Assembly: GCA_009841225.1 (NCBI GenBank)
Contig: VXMF01000013.1
Location: 186,001-250,000 of the forward strand
Source: Terriglobia bacterium
GTDB taxonomy: Bacteria; Acidobacteriota; Terriglobia; Bryobacterales; UBA6623
Direction of reading: 5' to 3'
DNA: 64,000 nucleotides
This document shows, piece after piece, positions 17,658-26,262 of the stretch. Within the stretch, counting starts at the first letter, position 1; every line of letters begins with the position of its first letter. Under the pieces are notes generated by a model that made no database searches, was not told the origin of the DNA, and was given only the letters and a program-made list of their open reading frames with translations. Position numbers and translations under genes: made by a program.

Positions 17658-18686
17658 ATGAGCATCAAACTCACCGCTGCGAAACGCGCGCACCTCCAAG
17701 CCCTGGCCACCGAGCGAGGAATCATCGGCGCCGCCGCGATGGACCAGCGTGGATCGCTGAAGAAGGCGATTGCCAAAGGCAAGGGCATCGAGCCGGGCGA
17801 TGTCACCGACGACATGATGAGCGAGTTCAAGCTCAGCGTTTCGAGGGCGCTGACCCCGCATGCAAGCGCCATTCTGCTCGATCCCATCTGGGGCATGCCG
17901 GGCGCGAAGGCGCGAGCCTCGAACGCCGGCCTGCTGCTGTCCTACGAAGAGAGCGGCTACGACAACGCCCAGCCGGGACGGCTGGCCACGCTGGTGAACG
18001 ACCTGTCCGTGCGGCGCATCAGCAGGCTTGGCGCCAACGCGGTCAAGATCCTGCTCTACTACACGCCGTTCGAAGATGCCCGGATCAACGACGTCAAGCA
18101 TGCATTCATCGAGCGCATCGGCGACGAGTGTGCCGCGAACGACATCCCGTTCTTTCTCGAGTTCGTCGGGTACGACCCTGCGGGCGGCGACGAGAAGGGC
18201 CTCGAGTTCGCCCGCCGCAAGCCGGAAGTGGTTCGCGAGAGCATGCGCGAATTCTCCAAGGACAAGTACGGCGTTGACGTGCTCAAGGTCGAGATCCCGG
18301 TCAATATGAAGTTCGCAGCGGGCTCGCGTGCCTGCAGCGGTCCGAGCGCCTACTCGAAGTCCGAGGTGATGGAACACTTCCGCGCCGCCGCCGAAGCGGC
18401 CTCGCGCCCGTTCATCTACCTCAGCGCGGGCGTGACCAACGAGGTGTTCACCGAGTCGCTGGAATGGGCTGCCGAATCGGGCACCAACTTCTCTGGAGTG
18501 CTATGCGGCCGGGCTACTTGGCAGGAAGCGATCCCGATCTACTGCCAACAGGGAGTTGCCGCGCTAGACGACTGGCTAGGCACGCAAGGCGTCGAGAACA
18601 TCGGCCATATCAATGACCGCTTGGAAGCAGCCGCTCCCTGGTATTCCTTCTACGGCGCGGAGAGCCCGGACGCTCTCGTCGCCTAG
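17658..18686 (+). CDS. lacD: Tagatose 1,6-bisphosphate aldolase, LacD type
   Basis: 342 residues, as in LacD. Class I aldolase making or splitting tagatose 1,6-bisphosphate into dihydroxyacetone phosphate and glyceraldehyde 3-phosphate. Recognisable blocks are GIIGAAAMDQRGSLKK, SAILLDPIWGMPGA, NAVKILLYYTP with the probable Schiff-base lysine, and DVLKVEIPVN, then FIYLSAGVTNEVF and GVLCGRATW. No lactose or galactitol pathway genes are nearby, so the physiological sugar is uncertain. The last four bases overlap the converging GH29-like gene on the opposite strand. Confidence 0.9.
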   Translation: MSIKLTAAKRAHLQALATERGIIGAAAMDQRGSLKKAIAKGKGIEPGDVTDDMMSEFKLSVSRALTPHASAILLDPIWGMPGAKARASNAGLLLSYEESGYDNAQPGRLATLVNDLSVRRISRLGANAVKILLYYTPFEDARINDVKHAFIERIGDECAANDIPFFLEFVGYDPAGGDEKGLEFARRKPEVVRESMREFSKDKYGVDVLKVEIPVNMKFAAGSRACSGPSAYSKSEVMEHFRAAAEAASRPFIYLSAGVTNEVFTESLEWAAESGTNFSGVLCGRATWQEAIPIYCQQGVAALDDWLGTQGVENIGHINDRLEAAAPWYSFYGAESPDALVA

Positions 18687-19792
18687 ACCGCCACGCCAGG
18701 GTCGGGCGGAGCCGTGCGCTGCCTCGCGAATTCCAGCAAGGCCCCTTCCGCCGCTCGGCTAGGGGACCCGTCCGCTCGAAGCGGCAAGCGAATCAGCAGC
18801 CGGGCGCCCCGCTGGGCGGCCGCGCGCTGGGCGTCGAGCAGGGTGCGGACGCCGGACGCCCCGCCAGCGGCAAGCCGGCAGGTCAGTTCGAGCGGCTTGT
18901 CCCGGTTGCGCGCCCAAGCTTGCTTGGCCAGTTCTGTCTCGGGCTTCGGCAGCCTAAGCCCCGGCACCGCGGCAAAGTCCTCGTCCCCGTTCACACCCGA
19001 GCCGAAAGCGATGAGCAGCCCGGGCTGAGCCTCCCTGATGATGGAGTACGTCTGATCGACCGGGAACAGATCCGGGCGGGCCAAGTAGCCCTCTTGGGGT
19101 TCCAAACGGATTCCGGCGATCGGGACGTAGCGATAGACAATTTCCTGCAGCTGGTTGTGAACGTGCCGAATGTACAGCAGGAAATCCTCGTCTTGCTCGA
19201 AGCGATATTCCGCCGGAGTTGATTCGTAGCCAGGCCGCGCGCCCGTCCAACCCGTCTGCGCGGTCTCTGCCGGATAGAAGTATGGATGCCTCCAGTCCGC
19301 CGCGTAGGAAAACGAGATGACGAGGCCAAGCTGCCGCTTCCGGCAAGCCTCGCACAGCTCGCTCAAGAGGTCGCGTCCGCCGGCCTCCAAGCAGTTGAAA
19401 TCGGTCTGGACCGTCCGAAACAGGCAGAAACCGTCCGCACCGCGGGCGGTGATCCCGATGTAGCCCATGCCGCACGTGACCGCCAAGTCTGCCAAGCGCT
19501 CGGCGTCAAAGCCGCTGGGATCGAACGTGGATCGAAGCTGGGTGTACTGCGCGATAGGGATTCGCTCGTCGAACTGCACCGACGGCCCCCGGCCCAACTG
19601 GCTGAACACGCCGTACTCAAGACTCAGGCCGAGGTCGCAGGATCGGAACCACTCCGCAGCGGCGCTCCCCGGACTGCCCGCGTAAAGAGCCTGCCAGTCC
19701 TCCAAGTACCGCGGCGCCGAAGACTTCGGGCTCGGCGGCGTGGAGCAGCCAACCAGCCCGCTTGCCGCCGCGATGAACGTACGTCGGCGCAT
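18683..19792 (-). CDS. GH29-like (alpha-L-fucosidase-related) secreted lipoprotein, possibly non-catalytic
   Basis: 369 residues. The N-terminus has an RRRTFI twin-arginine-like start and a lipobox ending in GLVGC, so it should be exported and lipid-anchored. The segment AEWFRSCDLGLSLEYGVFSQLG and the following TFDPSGFDAERLADLAVTCG and YIGITARGADGFCLF match the (beta/alpha)8 barrel start of GH29 fucosidases. Where the family normally has the WFD nucleophile, this protein reads GIRLEPQEG after YVPIA, so the expected Asp seems to be missing. It might be inactive, altered in mechanism or a carbohydrate-binding homologue. Confidence 0.6.
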   Translation of the reverse strand: MRRRTFIAAASGLVGCSTPPSPKSSAPRYLEDWQALYAGSPGSAAAEWFRSCDLGLSLEYGVFSQLGRGPSVQFDERIPIAQYTQLRSTFDPSGFDAERLADLAVTCGMGYIGITARGADGFCLFRTVQTDFNCLEAGGRDLLSELCEACRKRQLGLVISFSYAADWRHPYFYPAETAQTGWTGARPGYESTPAEYRFEQDEDFLLYIRHVHNQLQEIVYRYVPIAGIRLEPQEGYLARPDLFPVDQTYSIIREAQPGLLIAFGSGVNGDEDFAAVPGLRLPKPETELAKQAWARNRDKPLELTCRLAAGGASGVRTLLDAQRAAAQRGARLLIRLPLRADGSPSRAAEGALLEFARQRTAPPDPGVAV

Positions 19793-19844
19793 GCATCGGA
19801 TTGTATCGCCGCAGCGCGGCGAACCGGACTGATAGACTTGCAGC

Positions 19845-21044
19845 GTGCGAAACGCCTTTCCTGCTCTATCGATCGCGTTCTTGCTGGCAGCCTGTACGGC
19901 TGGGCCCAGGCCCGAGGAGCCTACGCCGGTGGCAACCTCGGTTCACATCTTCGAAGCCGAGAAGGGCGGCTACGCCCACTACCGCGTGCCCGCCATCGTA
20001 GTCTCCCCGGCTGGAACGGTCATGGTCGTGACCGAAGCCCGTGCCAGCGAGCGAGGCGACTGGGGGCTGCAAGACATCTTGATGGTCCGCAGCAAGGATG
20101 GCGGGCGCACTTGGGACGAGCCTCGCAAGATCGTGGCCCTGGAGGGCGAGCCGGAACAGAACGAGGCGGCCCTGGCACAGGGCCTGGCGGAGCCGGGCGT
20201 CACGACGTACAACAACATCGTGCCGATCGTCGACGCGGAGGAGAACGTCGTCCACTTCCTGTTCTGCAGCGCGTACAAGCGCGCCTACTACATGCGCAGC
20301 GCAGACGATGGCGAGACATTCTCGGAGCCAGTGGACATCACGGAGACTTTCGAACGGTTCAGGGATGAGTACGACTGGAAGGTCATCGCGACCGGGCCGG
20401 GCCACGGAATCCGCCACAGCAACGGCCGATTGATCGTGCCAGTGTGGCTCTCGGACGGCACGGCCGGGCACGCGCACCGACCATCGATCGTCTCGACGAT
20501 CTACAGCGACGACGGCGGCGCTACCTGGGAGCGCGGCGACGTGGTTGTACGCCACCCGGACCTGAAGAACCCTTCAGAGACATTGGCCGTCGAACTCTCC
20601 GACGGCAGCGTCATGCTCAATATCCGCCACGAGTCTCCGAATCACCGCCGCGCCGTGACCGTGAGCCCGGACGGCGCAGCAGGATGGTCCGAGCTGCGGT
20701 TTGACGAGGCCCTCTTCGAACCGATCTGCATGGCGAGCCTGTTGCGCGTGGGCGATGCGCTCGTGTTTGCGAACCCGGACAGTAAGGAGCCGCGCGATCC
20801 GGAGAATCCCGATGGCAACTGGAAGCGACACAACCTGACGGTGCGACTGAGCGAGGACGAGGGTGCCACTTGGCCCTACGAGCGGGTCATCGAGCCGGAC
20901 GTGAGCGGCTACAGCGACCTAGCCGCCAGCCCCGATGGGACGATCTACCTCGTTTACGAAGACGGCACGCCCACTGATCGCGGAACGCACGTGAAGTACT
21001 TGACCGTGGCGAGTTTCGACGCGGACTGGATCCGAGGGCAGTGA
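19845..21044 (+). CDS. Exo-alpha-sialidase, GH33 family, lipoprotein
   Basis: 399 residues from a GTG at 19845, with a lipobox (LLAAC) after the signal peptide. The propeller fold of GH33 is marked by the Arg motif YRVPAI and four Asp boxes (SKDGGRTW, SADDGETF, SDDGGATW, SEDEGATW). The catalytic Tyr region GYSDLA lies near the C-terminus, and NIRHES in the middle supplies another Arg. These support an active enzyme that removes terminal sialic acids or related nonulosonic acids from glycans outside the cell. It is transcribed away from the GH29-like gene and ends at a strong hairpin. No sialic acid catabolism genes are in the window. Confidence 0.85.
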   Translation: MRNAFPALSIAFLLAACTAGPRPEEPTPVATSVHIFEAEKGGYAHYRVPAIVVSPAGTVMVVTEARASERGDWGLQDILMVRSKDGGRTWDEPRKIVALEGEPEQNEAALAQGLAEPGVTTYNNIVPIVDAEENVVHFLFCSAYKRAYYMRSADDGETFSEPVDITETFERFRDEYDWKVIATGPGHGIRHSNGRLIVPVWLSDGTAGHAHRPSIVSTIYSDDGGATWERGDVVVRHPDLKNPSETLAVELSDGSVMLNIRHESPNHRRAVTVSPDGAAGWSELRFDEALFEPICMASLLRVGDALVFANPDSKEPRDPENPDGNWKRHNLTVRLSEDEGATWPYERVIEPDVSGYSDLAASPDGTIYLVYEDGTPTDRGTHVKYLTVASFDADWIRGQ

Positions 21045-21147
21045 CTGCGCGCCAGCGGCGATGCCGGGACCGCTCAGCGCGGCCGCCGGCATTACGAGCA
21101 GATGCTTGAAAGTGGCACTGGTATCCGCAGTCCCCAGCCTCCCGCTG

Positions 21148-21179
21148 AGCACGCAGGCCGCGGGAGCGGCCTGCGTGCT
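21148..21179 (+). terminator. Strong 14-bp hairpin after the sialidase
   Basis: Perfect inverted repeat: left arm AGCACGCAGGCCGC (21148-21161), loop GGGA, right arm its reverse complement (21166-21179). It lies 104 bp after the sialidase stop. Only two T follow, so it is not a classical T-tract terminator, but its stability makes termination or 3'-end protection likely. Confidence 0.6.
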
Positions 21180-21227
21180 TCCAAGGGGGTGCGGCAGTAG
21201 GGACTGAGCGGAAAACGTCCCAATGAG

Positions 21228-21255
21228 TTGATATACATTGCAAATTGAATATTTT
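21228..21255 (+). promoter_or_regulatory. Candidate sigma70 promoter for the DUF4143 ATPase
   Basis: TTGATA at 21228-21233 and TATTTT at 21250-21255 with a 16-bp spacer, inside an AT-rich island that extends to the start codon at 21273. The -10 would place the transcription start only about ten bases before the gene. Proposed from sequence alone. Confidence 0.45.
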
Positions 21256-21272
21256 GTGTTAAATTTACATAG

Positions 21273-22463
21273 ATGATTCGCCGAGTCCTGCAACCGGAAT
21301 TGTTGTCAAAGTTGCGGCACAACCCAGCCGTAGTCCTAATGGGTCCCCGTCAGGTTGGCAAGACAACCTTGGCCTTAGAGCTCGCGAGCGAGCGAAAGAG
21401 CGTCTACTTGGACCTCGAACGGCCGAGTGACTTAGCGAAGATCGCCGACGTCGAGTGGTTCTGCGACCTGAACAAGGGCAATCTATTGATCTTTGACGAA
21501 GTGCAGCTTGCTCCGAACCTGTTTGCTCCCCTTCGCGGAGTCATCGACGCTCGCATACGCGCTGGAGATCGGTCGGCGCAGTTCCTTTTCCTCGGGTCCG
21601 CGAGCATCGAGCTGCTGCGCCAATCGAGTGAGACGCTGGCTGGCCGTGTCGCGTATTGCGAACTGCGGCCGTTCGACCTCAGAGAAGTCGGACACGGAGC
21701 CCTGAACAAGCTATGGCATCGCGGGGGTTTCCCGGAGAGCTTCATCGCGGACAGCGACACACGGAGTCTTGACTGGAGGCTCGACCTCATCCGGACCTAT
21801 CTGGAACGCTACATGTCGCAACTCGGCCCTCGCGTCCCCGCCGAGACATTGCGACGCTTCTGGACGATGCTCGCCCATAGCCAAGGGCAGGTCTTCAATG
21901 CCTCGGCGCTCGGACGAGGGCTGGGCCTGAGGAGCGTGACGATCAGCCGCTATCTCGACTTCATGGTTAATCTCTTGCTCGTCCGCCGACTTCAGCCGTG
22001 GACTAGCAATCTGGGCAAACGTCTGATTCGCGCTCCCAAGACCTACCTGCGCGACAGCGGAATTTGCCACGCGTTGCTTGGGATCGGATCACTCAACGAC
22101 TTGCTGGGGCATCCCGTTGTCGGAGGCAGCTGGGAAGGGTTCGTCATTGAGACCATAATCGGCACATTGCCAAGGCACGCTCGCTTCGGCTACTACCGCA
22201 CTTCGGGAGGGGCGGAGGTGGATCTCGTGGTGGATCTCGGTGCGGGCACGCTCGTGGCGATCGAAATCAAACGCAGTCGAGCCCCCTCAGTCTCGAGGGG
22301 CTTCTTCAGCGCTTGCGAGGACCTCAAGCCAACGCTCCGACTTGTCGTGCATGGTGGTGGCGAGAGTTTTCCGCTATCGAGGGAAGTCGAGGCCGTTTCC
22401 TTGGACGGGGCCCTCTCGCGAATCCAAGACTTCCTACCGATCACAGGAAGCGCGACGACGTGA
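21273..22463 (+). CDS. AAA_14 ATPase with DUF4143 domain
   Basis: 396 residues. Walker A is GPRQVGKT at 24-31, Walker B is NLLIFDEVQ, and a sensor-like FLFLGSAS follows. The C-terminal part has FEGFVIE-like SWEGFVIETII and the RTSGGAEVDLVVD then AIEIKRS pattern, which resembles a PD-(D/E)XK nuclease-like fold typical of DUF4143 proteins. These single-gene proteins are widespread and uncharacterised; some are suspected of roles in mobile or toxin-antitoxin contexts. The AT-rich promoter and lack of operon partners suggest recent acquisition. Confidence 0.88.
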   Translation: MIRRVLQPELLSKLRHNPAVVLMGPRQVGKTTLALELASERKSVYLDLERPSDLAKIADVEWFCDLNKGNLLIFDEVQLAPNLFAPLRGVIDARIRAGDRSAQFLFLGSASIELLRQSSETLAGRVAYCELRPFDLREVGHGALNKLWHRGGFPESFIADSDTRSLDWRLDLIRTYLERYMSQLGPRVPAETLRRFWTMLAHSQGQVFNASALGRGLGLRSVTISRYLDFMVNLLLVRRLQPWTSNLGKRLIRAPKTYLRDSGICHALLGIGSLNDLLGHPVVGGSWEGFVIETIIGTLPRHARFGYYRTSGGAEVDLVVDLGAGTLVAIEIKRSRAPSVSRGFFSACEDLKPTLRLVVHGGGESFPLSREVEAVSLDGALSRIQDFLPITGSATT

Positions 22464-22602
22464 TTCGGCCGGATGCACCCGATCCCAAGGAGCTGTCGCG
22501 TGCTTGGGCACCACGACTCTTGAAGGGGGAAGGCCCAGATGCAGATGGGGATAGGCCTCTAACTCTTCTCGAGGATCGATACAGACCCGGGTTGCGGTCG
22601 TC

Positions 22603-24003
22603 TCACGCAGGCCGACTCGTTGATTCAGCGATCGTGCTTAATTCCTTCACGATGCCCGCATTGCCGGCATCGTCGATCACGTTGCGAAACTCCCCCGGAT
22701 CGTTTTCGAGATCGAACAGTTCGCTGCGGTCCCAGCTGAGGTAATTGAGCTTCCAGCGGTCAGTGCGGACCATGACGATCGGCGGCTTGCCCACGAAGCG
22801 GTCATCCGCCGTGAACACCCTGCGGCAGAAGTAGTATTCCGAATAGGCGAACTCGCGCCCGGTGTGCCGCTCGCCGCGAACTGACGCCGCGAACGAGCGC
22901 CCGTCGATTCCCGCGGGGGCGTCCAAGCCGCACAGTTCCGCCAAGGTCGGCAGCAGGTCGACCTGTTCGACGATGTGCTCCCTCGCCTCGCCGGCACCCG
23001 ATTGGTCGGGCGTGCGAACGATCAGCGGCACCCGTACCGACTGCTCGTACATGTTGTGCTTGGTCCACATGCGGTGAGCGCCAGCCATCTCGCCGTGATC
23101 CGAGGTGTAGACCACCACCGTGTTCTTGTCCAGGCCGAGCTCGCGGAGCGTGTCAAAGACCCGTCCCACGTTGGCATCCATCTGCGAGACGTTGCCGTAG
23201 TAGCCGCGAATCGCATCGCGCAACTCCTCGTCCGTCTGCTGGTACCAGCCCCGCTCCTTTGCCCGCACCAAGTGTCCGTGGAAGCCTGTCTCCAGCGCGT
23301 TCGGCGCCCGCTCGGGCAGCTCGATATCAGTGTCTTCGTAGCGGTCCCAGTACATGCGGTGGGGCACGAGCGGCGTGTGCGGCATGAAGAACGAGGCCCA
23401 CAGGCAGAAGGGCCGGTCCTTGTGGTCCCGGAGGAACTGCACCGCTTCCTCCGAGTAGAACGTGTCCCGGAAGAGCCGTTCGGGCATTGCCGACGGCCGT
23501 CCGCTCGTGGCTCCCCCTGCGCCCTGGTCGGCCCGAAACGCCTCGACTTCCTGCTTCGTGAGGCGTGCCTGATGCGAAGCCGCGTTGACCCGGTGCGCGA
23601 AGCCGTGCTTGCGGCTCTCGTCAACAAAGTGCATCTTGCCGACAGCCCCCGTGGAGTACCCTTGGTCTGCGAAGAGGTGGGCCACGGTGCGAGCGTCTGA
23701 CGAGAGCGCGTCCTGCAAGATCTTGGCGCCGTGCCGACTGGCATAGTTCCCGGTGATGATGGAGCCGCGCGACGGCACGCAGACCGGAGACTGGCAAAAG
23801 GCCCGCTCGAAGCGGACGCCCCCTGCCGCGATCTCATCGATATGCGGGGTCTGGGCCTGCTGGTGCCCGTAGCAGCCGGAGGCAGCTGCCTGATGTTGGT
23901 CCGAGCACAAGAACAGCAGGTTTGCGCGGCTTGTCTTGGAAAACGCGAAGAACGGCCCGGTCGACGCCGCGGCCAGGGTACGGATGACAACTCGCCGGTC
24001 CAC
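22603..24003 (-). CDS. Sulfatase (type I, formylglycine-dependent)
   Basis: 466 residues. The activation site CVPSRGSIITG has the Cys (residue 75) that is converted to formylglycine. The metal-binding start is NLLFLCSDQHQ, and later motifs are GAVGKMHF and TVVVYTSDHGEMAG with the metal-binding Asp-His. It hydrolyses a sulfate ester. There is a hydrophobic leader after RRVVIRTLAAAS, so it is probably exported. The closest general group is choline-sulfatase-like or polysaccharide sulfatases; the substrate is not clear. A sulfatase-maturing enzyme is not in the window. It is 38 bp upstream-adjacent to the propeller gene's end on the same strand. Confidence 0.92.
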   Translation of the reverse strand: MDRRVVIRTLAAASTGPFFAFSKTSRANLLFLCSDQHQAAASGCYGHQQAQTPHIDEIAAGGVRFERAFCQSPVCVPSRGSIITGNYASRHGAKILQDALSSDARTVAHLFADQGYSTGAVGKMHFVDESRKHGFAHRVNAASHQARLTKQEVEAFRADQGAGGATSGRPSAMPERLFRDTFYSEEAVQFLRDHKDRPFCLWASFFMPHTPLVPHRMYWDRYEDTDIELPERAPNALETGFHGHLVRAKERGWYQQTDEELRDAIRGYYGNVSQMDANVGRVFDTLRELGLDKNTVVVYTSDHGEMAGAHRMWTKHNMYEQSVRVPLIVRTPDQSGAGEAREHIVEQVDLLPTLAELCGLDAPAGIDGRSFAASVRGERHTGREFAYSEYYFCRRVFTADDRFVGKPPIVMVRTDRWKLNYLSWDRSELFDLENDPGEFRNVIDDAGNAGIVKELSTIAESTSRPA

Positions 24004-24041
24004 GGCAGCCCACTATAGCAGCGGCCCCGCGCGCCGACGCC

Positions 24042-25169
24042 CTATTCGGCTCGCCTGAAGCAATACACCTCGCCGCTGCGCGAACCGATCACCAAGCGTC
24101 CGTCGGCGATCGCCGGAGAGGCGACGATTCGACCTCCGATCGCGAACTTCCACAGCAACTCGCCGTCTTGGTGTCCGAGCGCATACAGGTGGCCGTCCAT
24201 CGAACCCACCCAGATGACGCCGCCGGCGAGCAAAGGCGAGGAATCCACCCGCGAGCGCGTCTCGAAATCCCAGCGCAACTCACCAGTCTCCTCGTCGATC
24301 GCGTGAACGCGCTTGTCCCGGCCGCCGATCACTACCAAGCCGTCGCTGACCACGGGGGACGCGAAGAACTCGTAATCCGTATCGGGGTGGTCATAGCGCC
24401 AGGCGATCCGCCTTCCGTCCCAGTCAATCTTCAGCACTTGATAGCCGAACGTGCCGACATAGGCCGATCCGCCCACAACCGCAGGAGAGGCGGCGACGTA
24501 GTCTCGCATGTCGACCCAGGCCTCCTCCTCGCCGGTCTGGATGTCGATGATGCGGAACTTGCCGTCGCAACCGGTGATGAACGTCTTGCCATCCACCACG
24601 GCCGGACTCGAATTGACCCGATCCTCCGTCTGGTACTTCCAAAGCAACTCGCCGGTCTGCGGTTCGAACGCGTACAGGTGGGTGTCATAGGAGGCCACCA
24701 GCACGGCTTCGTCGCTGCAGTGCGGCGAGGAAAGGATCTCGGCGAACGTCTGATAGACCCAGACCGATTCCCCGGTCTCGACGCTAACTGCGTGGAAATG
24801 GCCCTCTTCGTCCCCGAAGAAGACCATGCCCCGCGCCACGCAGCCGGAGGCGGGCACGCCCAGCTTCGCCTGGTAGACCCAGTTGGCTTGCCCGCTCGCT
24901 AGGTCCACCGAATGGAAGCGCCCGTCCATCTCGCCAAAGTAGACCGTGCCGTCAACGATGATCGCGGTAGAGTCGACGCCGCCCGGGGCGTCGTAGACCC
25001 ACTCGACTTCCAGCGGAGGATCGTAGGCCGACTCAGCGATCGCATTGCGAGCGCTATTGCCGAGGAACAGCGGCCAGTCGGACGCCAGCGACAGCGGCGC
25101 TGCGAGAGCGGCACAGGCAAGCCACGCCGCCCAAGACCTGCCACGGGAAGACGGAAATCGCTTCAGCAC
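24042..25169 (-). CDS. PQQ-like beta-propeller (BamB-like) secreted protein
   Basis: 375 residues with a signal peptide ending near APLSLASDW. Seven or eight repeats follow the pattern G-x-VYFGEMDGRFHSVDLASGQANWVYQAK, the W-docking propeller of PQQ and BamB-like proteins. There is no dehydrogenase-type Cys-Cys pair or cytochrome domain, so it is more likely a scaffold than a quinoprotein enzyme. It precedes the sulfatase gene by 38 bp on the same strand, so the two may be co-transcribed. Its relation to outer-membrane assembly is not shown. Confidence 0.82.
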   Translation of the reverse strand: MLKRFPSSRGRSWAAWLACAALAAPLSLASDWPLFLGNSARNAIAESAYDPPLEVEWVYDAPGGVDSTAIIVDGTVYFGEMDGRFHSVDLASGQANWVYQAKLGVPASGCVARGMVFFGDEEGHFHAVSVETGESVWVYQTFAEILSSPHCSDEAVLVASYDTHLYAFEPQTGELLWKYQTEDRVNSSPAVVDGKTFITGCDGKFRIIDIQTGEEEAWVDMRDYVAASPAVVGGSAYVGTFGYQVLKIDWDGRRIAWRYDHPDTDYEFFASPVVSDGLVVIGGRDKRVHAIDEETGELRWDFETRSRVDSSPLLAGGVIWVGSMDGHLYALGHQDGELLWKFAIGGRIVASPAIADGRLVIGSRSGEVYCFRRAE

Positions 25170-25223
25170 TCCTTTAGCTTATGCAAGGCCGGCTGGCTCG
25201 GCGCTTGACGGGCGGGGCGGCGT

Positions 25224-26189
25224 TCAGAAGGTCGCGATTGGATTGAAGGGGCTTCCCGTGCCGCCCCCCACCGCGATCGGCGCGGCGGTCACGAGGAACT
25301 CCCAGCGGTTCTGCCGAGCCGCCTCCGCGGCGACGGCCTCGAGATCGAGGTTGTCGAAAATCGGCATGCCCATGGCGATGATGACCAGCTGATGGATCGG
25401 CTGGTTGACGCCGTCGACCCGCGACGGCGCCACGTCGCTGGCGGCATCGCTGCCGAGAATCGCGGCGTCCCGGTCCCTGAGCCACTTCGCGCTCGAGGCA
25501 TGCAGGCCGGCCGATTTCTTCGAAACATCCCACGGCCCTTCGGCGTCCCTCAGCGCCCAGCGGCCGGTGCGAATCAGCACGATGTCCCCGCTCCGCACCT
25601 TCACCCCGGCCTGCTGCTCCCACGCATCCAAGTCCGCCGGGTAGATCGGCGTGCCCGGCTCAAGCCAGTCCACGCCCTTCAGGCGGGGAATGTCCATCAG
25701 CACGGCCCGCGCGAAGATGCCCTCCTTGAAGTTCGTCACTGCCAGCTTCGGGGCGCCCTCGGCTACGACCTCGGCCTGCGGGAAGCCGTTGTACATCTTG
25801 CCGTTAAAGGCCATGTGGCAGAGCGAGTCCATGTGGGTGTGCGCATAGCCGTGATAGCTGACCTGGTAGTTGTCGGAAACGAACTGGCCCGGATTGTTCA
25901 GACCGACGTTCAACATCTTGTGCAGGAACGGGCGCGGGTTGTCGACCGCGCGGTCCTTCTCGACATCGCGCGCCAGCGACACCGAAATGCCTTGCGTGAC
26001 GAGTTTGGCGGCGGCCAAGCGCGTCTCGGGCGTGATCAGGTTGACGGCCCCGCGCTGGTCATCGTCACCCCAGCGCCCCCAGTTGGAAAGCGATTCCATC
26101 CAGCCGTCCACGTCCGCCTTGGTCGCGGTCGGCTGGCCGTAGGCGCATGCGAGCGAGAACAGAAGGGTCGTTACAAGGCTCTTCTTCAT
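25224..26189 (-). CDS. Cyclase-family metal-dependent hydrolase (kynurenine formamidase-like)
   Basis: 321 residues with a Sec signal peptide (LLFSLACAYG). The family metal site is HGYAHTHMDSLCH, the equivalent of HxGTHxDxPxH, and later blocks are VKVRSGDIVLIRTGRWA and the C-terminal APIAVGGGTGSPFNP. Members include arylformamidases and polyketide cyclase-like hydrolases; secreted forms are frequent in Acidobacteria and their substrates are mostly unknown. It is upstream of, and on the same strand as, the propeller and sulfatase genes, about 55 bp away. Confidence 0.85.
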   Translation of the reverse strand: MKKSLVTTLLFSLACAYGQPTATKADVDGWMESLSNWGRWGDDDQRGAVNLITPETRLAAAKLVTQGISVSLARDVEKDRAVDNPRPFLHKMLNVGLNNPGQFVSDNYQVSYHGYAHTHMDSLCHMAFNGKMYNGFPQAEVVAEGAPKLAVTNFKEGIFARAVLMDIPRLKGVDWLEPGTPIYPADLDAWEQQAGVKVRSGDIVLIRTGRWALRDAEGPWDVSKKSAGLHASSAKWLRDRDAAILGSDAASDVAPSRVDGVNQPIHQLVIIAMGMPIFDNLDLEAVAAEAARQNRWEFLVTAAPIAVGGGTGSPFNPIATF

Positions 26190-26262
26190 GGCGCCAACAG
26201 CTTACCAGCACGAGCCTGAGCGCAGGCGCGACGAGATGCCCGGCGCGCTGGAGTGCCAGCTC

